A program made the position numbers and the translations under genes. 18,873 nt of DNA. It comes from [Leptolyngbya] sp. JSC-1 (GTDB lineage: Bacteria > Cyanobacteriota > Cyanobacteriia > Elainellales > Elainellaceae). The stretch lies in the NCBI GenBank assembly GCA_000733415.1, contig KL662192.1, forward strand, positions 1,015,584 to 1,034,456, given 5' to 3'. Numbering within the stretch: the first letter of the stretch is position 1; every line of letters begins with the position of its first letter. The notes beneath the pieces are model-generated. The model was not told the DNA's origin. It searched no databases and saw only the letters and a program-made list of their open reading frames with translations. Of the stretch, positions 14,525-18,873 are shown one piece after another.

Positions 14525-15262
14525 ATGGAAGCGCCATTGAGTTTGCAGTTTGTAGATTCGCAGTTTGTAGAAGCGTATCGACATGCGTTAACTTGTCCAG
14601 AAGTAGCAAATATCGTAGCGCTCTGGCAGTTGGTAGAACGCATGCTGCCTGGTCTGTCTGAGGCAGAACAGCTCCAAATCGCCGGTACCGTTCTAGTGCA
14701 GCTTGCCGAACTCCATGCCAGCAAAGCGGATCGATTGTTGGGTGACTGGCAGGATCAGCACAATGATGATGGCCCCGTCCTGGAGGAAGATTTGCTAGCT
14801 GGGTTGATCCAGCGCACGATGTATCTTGATCTGGCAGAACTAGTCAAAACTCGGCAGCGAAGCCGTGCTGCTGCACCTAATTCCACGGTTTCACGGCCAG
14901 ATAAATCGGTGGCTGGCGTAGTAGACAAACAGAAAGTGCTGGAGATGGTGACTGCGCTTGAAGCGACGGAAGTAGAAAAACAGCAGGCACTGGGTGTAGC
15001 CCACGATGAGAACGTCACAGCCTGGAGCCAAGCCATCGCCGATTGGATGAGCCAGCAGGAGCAGCCAATTGCATTTCTGGAATTAATTCGCGCCTTGAAG
15101 ATGCCTTTAGTAAAAGTTTGGCTGGCGCTTTTGTTGGGCAACTTTGCCCTGGAGTCAAGGGGAGAATTCTATGCTGCAGATCAGATCTGGGTCCGCTGTT
15201 TAGCCAATAGCTTAACCGAAGGAGGATCTAAAATAGCCGCTCAGAGTGGCGATTCAGAATGA
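14525..15262 (+). CDS. Hypothetical cyanobacterial protein
   Basis: I do not recognise a named family for this 245-aa, mostly helical protein. It has no signal peptide; a hydrophobic stretch near the C-terminus (PLVKVWLALLLGNFALES, about 193-210) looks like a buried or amphipathic helix rather than a certain membrane span. Near the start, a 15-base tandem duplication (14546-14560 and 14561-14575) encodes QFVDS-QFVEA. The frame could start at TTG 14513, but ATG 14525 is preferred; neither has a good ribosome site, so the start is uncertain. Confidence 0.65.
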   Translation: MEAPLSLQFVDSQFVEAYRHALTCPEVANIVALWQLVERMLPGLSEAEQLQIAGTVLVQLAELHASKADRLLGDWQDQHNDDGPVLEEDLLAGLIQRTMYLDLAELVKTRQRSRAAAPNSTVSRPDKSVAGVVDKQKVLEMVTALEATEVEKQQALGVAHDENVTAWSQAIADWMSQQEQPIAFLELIRALKMPLVKVWLALLLGNFALESRGEFYAADQIWVRCLANSLTEGGSKIAAQSGDSE

Positions 15263-15372
15263 TGATTCAAATCCTGTAGTGCCTTCACATCGCGTGTGTG
15301 TCGATAGACACCTCGCTTCATCCAGATGCCCGCACTCCAATCAGCCCTATATGTTAGGAGGCTGTGAATTTT

Positions 15373-15519
15373 GGCGTTGCTGAATCAAAGTATGAAGGTG
15401 AAATTTGATGTCTTGCACCGCCCCCTTCAATACTGGGGGACTTCCGATCCCCATTTTTGCTCAGTTCTCCCCAGAATTGGGGGGCTAGGGGGCGAATCAT
15501 CCGCCCATTCAGCAACGCC
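15373..15519. mobile_element. MITE with 13-bp TIRs and 8-bp target duplication
   Basis: GGCGTTGCTGAAT (15373-15385) is the exact reverse complement of ATTCAGCAACGCC (15507-15519). The 147-bp element is flanked on both sides by TGAATTTT (15365-15372 and 15520-15527), a perfect 8-bp target duplication. It has no coding capacity. An internal C5/G5 inverted repeat (about 15419-15443 against 15463-15494) would fold it into a hairpin. The autonomous parent is not in the window. GG ends with 8-bp duplications occur in families such as IS1595, and 8-10 bp in ISAs1, so I leave the family open. Confidence 0.85.
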
Positions 15520-15653
15520 TGAATTTTTTTGTATTCGTTTCTGGCGTCGTCTATCCGTTGCTGAAGCATGGGCTAATCCAGTAAGCCCACTCATACGCTT
15601 GCGTTCCCGCAGGGTAGTGAACTAAACCCCTTGTCGAGTCTGCTACTCTGCGA

Positions 15654-15678
15654 GAAGGCTGCGCCTAAAGCAGCCTTC
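15654..15678. repeat. 9-bp perfect hairpin downstream of parB
   Basis: GAAGGCTGC (15654-15662) pairs with GCAGCCTTC (15670-15678) around a 7-base loop, about 90 bp after the parB stop. No T-run follows on either strand, so termination by it would be inefficient or factor-dependent. Confidence 0.6.
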
Positions 15679-15765
15679 CCCGACTGGCCTGCTGTTGAGG
15701 CGTGGGTGGGCAATGGCTCGATTTTGGCTCTCGGACTAAGTTGAACTCCTGCCTCCTGTCTTCGC

Positions 15766-16797
15766 CTATTGCTCCTTCTCTGGTGAGATAATCTCCCAGA
15801 GCTGATTCAGCAGCTTCTCGACTTTAGCCTGGTCGCGTTTGGAGAGAGAGGCGAGGACTTGAGATTTCTTAAGGGTTTTGGCAATGCCGGTGGCGCGAGT
15901 TTGGATCTGATGCAGCTGATCTGGCGTCTTTGACCTAGATTGCTGATCTAGCTGCTGATTTAGCTGTTGAATGGTTTGCTGAATCTGGGTCTGGCTCAAT
16001 CCTTCTTCAATGGCCTGTTGCAGTAGGCGACCCTGTATCGACTCATCCTTGACTCGCGCAATTAGCCGAGCTTTGGAGTACTCTAACTGTCCCTGACTAA
16101 CGGCAGCTAAAATCGGTTCTGGCAGATTCAAGAGCGGCAGGCGGTTGACGCGGAAGCTATCGGGGGTGAACTTACCGATGACCTCAAACAACTGTTCGAT
16201 GGTTTGCCAATGCTGGTTAAACTCAGCATCAGTGTTCTGAATATCGATATTCTGTTGCAGGTAGGCATGGCGTTGAAACAGCGCAATCACTTGTGTTTCC
16301 TCTAGTTGCAGCCGTTTGGACAACAGTTGCAGGATCCCCTTGGTTTCTTCAATCGGGTTGAGATCCTCGCGTTGCAGATTTTCAATTAGCTCAAATTCTA
16401 GGGCTTGCTCTTCGGTTAAATCGGCTACGATTGCCCGCAGAGTTTCTAGCCCTGCTAGCTTCGCTGCTGCATAGCGTCTGCCTCCTGCCACTAGCACGTA
16501 GGGTTGACTTAGGGCTTGGGTTTCGTTGGGATTGGGGCGTACAACGATGGTGCCAATGAAGCCATGGGTCTGCATCGAATTGGCAAGGGAACTCAAAGCG
16601 TTTGAATCAAAGTACTTGCGCACCCGATTTGGCTCGATGTAGATGTCGCGCAAGCGCAGGGTAAGCACGTCGGTCTCGTGGGGTGGGGTGTCGCTAGAGG
16701 TGGCCTCGCTGCTGGTCTCGTAAAGGGAAAGAATGTTGCTGGTATTGCGCAAGCGGCGATAGGGCTGCTCAGTTTTTTTCGATGTTGATCTAGGCAT
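15766..16797 (-). CDS. parB: ParB/RepB/Spo0J-family partition protein
   Basis: This 343-aa centromere-binding partition protein has an N-terminal ParB/Srx-type domain with VLVAGGRRYAAAKLAG (101-116; the usual GERR reads GGRR) and IENLQREDLNPIEE (138-151). A helical DNA-binding region follows (about 152-250). It is interrupted or extended at about 176-215 by a segment rich in Gln, Asn and aromatics. The tail is Gln-rich and helical (270-343). I chose ATG 16797 rather than the open frame's 16974 because it overlaps the end of parA by 8 bases, and a GGAGG site lies just upstream inside parA. This indicates translational coupling. The region encoding about 182-188 contains a near-perfect copy of the palindrome found upstream of parA. 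Confidence 0.9.
   Translation of the reverse strand: MPRSTSKKTEQPYRRLRNTSNILSLYETSSEATSSDTPPHETDVLTLRLRDIYIEPNRVRKYFDSNALSSLANSMQTHGFIGTIVVRPNPNETQALSQPYVLVAGGRRYAAAKLAGLETLRAIVADLTEEQALEFELIENLQREDLNPIEETKGILQLLSKRLQLEETQVIALFQRHAYLQQNIDIQNTDAEFNQHWQTIEQLFEVIGKFTPDSFRVNRLPLLNLPEPILAAVSQGQLEYSKARLIARVKDESIQGRLLQQAIEEGLSQTQIQQTIQQLNQQLDQQSRSKTPDQLHQIQTRATGIAKTLKKSQVLASLSKRDQAKVEKLLNQLWEIISPEKEQ
16237..16254. other. Candidate parS inside parB
   Basis: CTGAATATCGATATTCTG differs from the 18-bp palindrome at 17840-17857 at one position and contains the same 14-bp perfect core GAATATCGATATTC. It lies in the non-conserved insert of the parB reading frame. Confidence 0.55.
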
Positions 16798-17578
16798 GGA
16801 GTACCTCCACTTGGCCGGTCGTTGCAATAGAAAGAACCTGCTTGGACAGATTGCGTAACGGCTCGACGGCTCGATGTCGGCGATCGTAAAGGGAGAGGGG
16901 CAGGCAGCGCTCTGAGGCATCGGCGAAGGCAATCGCGTCGGGGATGGGAGAAGCAATCGGCGCAATTTGGGCAAGTTGTGCGTCGATGGCAGCTAGCACC
17001 CGCTGGTGTTGAGATTTTTGTAGCGATACCTTCACGGGCACAAAGGTAGCGATCTTCAGCTCTGGATTGGCTTCCTGCTGAATTTTACCAATGGTTTGCA
17101 GTAACAGATCGGTACCTTGATAGGATTTGTACTCGCATTCCAGCGGCACAATTACATAATCTGCTGTCACCAAGGCTAAATAGCTAATGACCCCGAGACT
17201 GGGGGGACAGTCGATGATCACCAGATCGTAAGCCTCGCTGAGTGGCTCTAGCACGCGGTGCAGTTTTTGTTCCCGCATCGGAGCATGGTACAGCTCTAGT
17301 TCTGCTTTTCCTAAGGCTAAATTGGCAGGCAGAATATCGATACCGTGGGCTGAATGAATCACGTCAGTGGCAGGCCGATTGGCAATCAGGCAATCGTAAA
17401 TCGTAGTAGACAGATCCCACCCTTCGATTCCCATAAAAATGGTGAGCGTGCCCTGCGGATCGAAATCTACCAAAAGCACTCGTTGCCCCAATTGGGCTAA
17501 TTCATACCCAAGATTCATGGCGAGAGTCGTTTTGGCCACGCCTCCGGCCTGATTAAAAACTGAAAAAATGTGGCTCAT
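16790..17578 (-). CDS. parA: ParA-family partition ATPase
   Basis: This 262-aa ATPase would position or segregate DNA together with ParB. The P-loop is NQAGGVAKTT (9-18): the catalytic Walker Lys16 is present, but the deviant-Walker signature lysine is Ala11. Walker A' is LLVDFDPQG (35-43) and Walker B is LVIIDCPPSLG (119-129). The protein lacks an N-terminal DNA-binding extension, as in small (type Ib-like) or chromosomal ParA. I recall the AGGVAKTT variant from other cyanobacterial ParA proteins. A GAGG site lies 9 bases before the ATG. It is first in a two-gene operon with parB, which overlaps it by 8 bases. Confidence 0.92.
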   Translation of the reverse strand: MSHIFSVFNQAGGVAKTTLAMNLGYELAQLGQRVLLVDFDPQGTLTIFMGIEGWDLSTTIYDCLIANRPATDVIHSAHGIDILPANLALGKAELELYHAPMREQKLHRVLEPLSEAYDLVIIDCPPSLGVISYLALVTADYVIVPLECEYKSYQGTDLLLQTIGKIQQEANPELKIATFVPVKVSLQKSQHQRVLAAIDAQLAQIAPIASPIPDAIAFADASERCLPLSLYDRRHRAVEPLRNLSKQVLSIATTGQVEVLHA

Positions 17579-17839
17579 GTAATAAATCCTCTCTGACTAT
17601 GGGAAAACAGACTAGAAACCGGATTGGAGGGTCGGAGTTCAAGCTTTACGCGATATTCGGCTGCGGTATCTGGGTGGGTGCTGTCCAATTCCTAATTAAG
17701 AGCGGTAATTAAGATAAGAGCGGTTGCCTGCTGACTGGATAGCTATGGCAAACATCTGCCTGAGCTGAATGGCTCATATTCTACCCAGAAATAGTCAGAG
17801 CAAATCACAAAATTCTAGAAAATCCCAAGGCTCGAAGCA

Positions 17840-17857
17840 CTGAATATCGATATTCAG
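17840..17857. other. Candidate centromere (parS) palindrome
   Basis: CTGAATATCGATATTCAG is a perfect 18-bp palindrome about 260 bp upstream of parA. Its outer bases overlap two direct copies of GCTCGAA (17830-17836 and 17857-17863). One-mismatch copies occur at 16237-16254 and 9226-9243. Its location beside parAB and its recurrence suggest a ParB binding site; an operator for parA autoregulation is the main alternative. Confidence 0.55.
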
Positions 17858-17943
17858 CTCGAAACTGGGTCTAAATTGGTATGAACTTGTCTACTGGGCA
17901 GAATCATGAGCAAAATTAAAGTTGAGTTGAACAGGTGGAAATC

Positions 17944-17960
17944 TAACCTAGGCTAGGTTA
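17944..17960. promoter_or_regulatory. 17-bp palindrome before phytochelatin synthase
   Basis: TAACCTAG, a central G, then CTAGGTTA form a perfect interrupted palindrome. Its right edge overlaps TATGAT (17959-17964), a possible -10 box, so a bound repressor would block the promoter. The start codon is 76 bp downstream. No regulator gene for it is visible nearby. Confidence 0.5.
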
Positions 17961-18035
17961 TGATTTGTCCGGCTAGTTTTACGTGTTGAGTTTTGAGTAG
18001 TTCCTAAAACCCAAAATCATCTAGAGGAGCTAACC

Positions 18036-18830
18036 ATGGAAATCTATCCTGCCCGCCCGTGGATCAAGTTTGCCCAGAGGAATTTGATCCTGCATGTGTC
18101 ACAGGGAGTCATTCTGGCTCTGGGGCTGGCGGGTGGAGTGGTGACCGCCCAGACGCTGCCATTGCCTGCTCATTTGATTGGCTTTGATTCGGCCCAGGGG
18201 GAAGAGTTGCTGTTAGAGAGCCAGTCAAGAGACGATTTTTGGACTCTCAGTACCCAATTTGTTACTCAGATCAATCAGGCTTATTGCGGCGTTGCCAGCA
18301 TGGTAATGGTGCTCAATGGTCTGGCTATTCCTGCTCCAGCCGCGCCCCAGTATGCTCCCTATCATGTGTTTACCCAAGAAAACTTTTTTGAGAATCCAAC
18401 GACTCGCCAAGTATTGAGTCCGGATGTGGTGTCTCGACAGGGCATCACGCTCGACCAATTGGGCCAACTGCTCGCCAGCTATTCGGTTGAGACCACGGTT
18501 TATCATGCGGCGGATACCACGTTGGATGAGTTTCGCCAGTTAGCAGCAGCCAACTTGAAACAGCCCCAAAATTTTATTTTGATTAACTATCTGCGGGCCG
18601 AAATGGGTCAGGAGCGAGGCGGCCATATCTCTCCTCTGGCAGCCTACCACGAAGAAACCGATCGCTTTTTGATCCTGGATGTAGCTCGCTACAAATATCC
18701 GCCGGTTTGGGTTGAGGCCGCTACCCTGTGGGAGGCTATGAATACGATGGATACTACAGCTGGGAAAACGCGGGGATTTGTGACTGTGCAATTGCCGGAA
18801 TCGGCTTCCACTCGCCTTTTAGATAGGTAA
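18036..18830 (+). CDS. Secreted phytochelatin synthase-family cysteine peptidase
   Basis: This 264-aa papain-like peptidase of the phytochelatin synthase family corresponds to the short cyanobacterial type (Nostoc alr0975-like), which lacks the variable C-terminal domain of plants. The catalytic Cys84 lies in QAYCGVASMVMVLN, His197 in GGHISPLAAY and Asp215 in LILDVARYKYPP. The Nostoc enzyme mainly removes glycine from glutathione and makes little phytochelatin. An N-terminal hydrophobic segment (about 18-37) ending near VVTAQ looks like a signal peptide, which would place it in the periplasm. A GAGGAG site lies 7 bases before the ATG. It is divergent from parA; a link to metal handling is inferred from the family. 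Confidence 0.9.
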   Translation: MEIYPARPWIKFAQRNLILHVSQGVILALGLAGGVVTAQTLPLPAHLIGFDSAQGEELLLESQSRDDFWTLSTQFVTQINQAYCGVASMVMVLNGLAIPAPAAPQYAPYHVFTQENFFENPTTRQVLSPDVVSRQGITLDQLGQLLASYSVETTVYHAADTTLDEFRQLAAANLKQPQNFILINYLRAEMGQERGGHISPLAAYHEETDRFLILDVARYKYPPVWVEAATLWEAMNTMDTTAGKTRGFVTVQLPESASTRLLDR

Positions 18831-18873
18831 TCGATAGATAATCAGAGCAAATCATGGCACCTTTTTTTCTTTC
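18831..18873. other. Window end, no supported gene
   Basis: An ATG at 18854 opens a frame that runs off the end after about six codons. It lacks a good ribosome site, so I cannot say whether a gene begins here. Confidence 0.3.

Larger units (their letters stand above)
15263..15765. other. Spacer with MITE and hairpins
   Basis: No protein gene is evident. The stretch holds the complete element at 15373-15519. A TIR-like remnant CGTTGCTGAA lies at 15556-15565, a small hairpin TGGGCT/AGCCCA at about 15569-15588, the dispersed sequence GCGTTCCCGCAGGGTA near 15601, and a 9-bp perfect hairpin at 15654-15678. Confidence 0.65.
17579..18035. promoter_or_regulatory. Divergent region parA / phytochelatin synthase
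   Basis: This 457-bp spacer has no gene. It contains the 18-bp palindrome at 17840-17857, flanked by direct GCTCGAA repeats. It also has a half-site CGATATTC at 17650-17657, a near-tandem AAGAGCGGTAATT/AAGAGCGGTT repeat around 17698-17725, and a 17-bp palindrome at 17944-17960 on the synthase side. Confidence 0.6.

Noticed and set aside
15654..15678. Terminator of the parAB operon
   Set aside because: The stem is strong but no T-run follows on the minus strand.
16798..16974. 59-residue N-terminal extension of ParB
   Set aside because: It lies within the 3' end of parA in another frame; ATG 16797 has a GGAGG site and overlaps the parA stop.
18854..18873. Start of another gene at ATG 18854
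   Set aside because: Only about six codons are visible and the ribosome site is poor.

Overview
This window looks like cyanobacterial DNA, probably from a filamentous or Leptolyngbya-like lineage. The main reasons are several families that I know mostly from cyanobacteria (a DUF6335-like acidic protein, DUF4058, a cyanobacterial alpha/beta-hydrolase-like protein ending in a DVGLTPQLELP block, a secreted phytochelatin synthase and a plasmid-type ParA with an AGGVAKTT P-loop). Intergenic DNA full of C5/G5-rich inverted repeats and a GCGATCGC (HIP1) octamer fit the same picture. This is inferred from family knowledge; no search was run. I cannot tell from the sequence whether the replicon is a chromosome or a large plasmid. 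The parAB pair and the many small hypothetical genes would suit a plasmid or an accessory chromosomal region.

Layout: 1-420 is repeat-rich and gene-free. 421-1407(-) is an Asp-box beta-propeller protein, divergent from 1503-2393(+), an alpha/beta-hydrolase-fold protein whose three catalytic positions all appear to be replaced. 2570-10206 is an envelope-efflux module: a response regulator (4210-4887, -) and sensor kinase (2570-4102, -) face away from a lipoprotein-type membrane-fusion adaptor (5389-6831, +) and an RND pump (6913-10206, +). The 500-bp divergent spacer carries an inverted repeat (GATTACAA-AA-TTGTAATC) and three TTTGTAAC-like direct repeats on an 11-bp grid. The regulator resembles those that control metal efflux (CusR/NrsR type). 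The pump, however, lacks the charged pattern of heavy-metal RND pumps, and no outer-membrane channel gene is present.

10236-15262 is a block of poorly characterised cyanobacterial proteins: a 171-aa helical acidic protein, a DUF6335-like protein, a DUF4058 protein, a Cys-rich 168-aa protein and a 245-aa protein. They are separated by long AT-rich spacers. One spacer has nested stem-loops (11256-11344), and another has a complete orphan promoter-to-terminator unit (13560-13797) that may be a small RNA. 15373-15519 is a non-autonomous transposable element (MITE) with 13-bp terminal inverted repeats and a perfect 8-bp target duplication.

15766-17578(-) encodes an overlapping parA-parB pair. An 18-bp palindrome, CTGAATATCGATATTCAG, lies upstream of parA (17840-17857). 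It recurs with one mismatch inside parB (16237-16254) and again inside the RND gene (9226-9243). I propose it as the unrecognised centromere (parS) of this partition system, and it is the most interesting signal in the window. The window closes with a secreted phytochelatin synthase-family peptidase (18036-18830, +), whose promoter region has its own 17-bp palindrome.

A recurring oddity is the number of short perfect or near-perfect tandem duplications (8-16 bp) in spacers, and occasionally inside genes.
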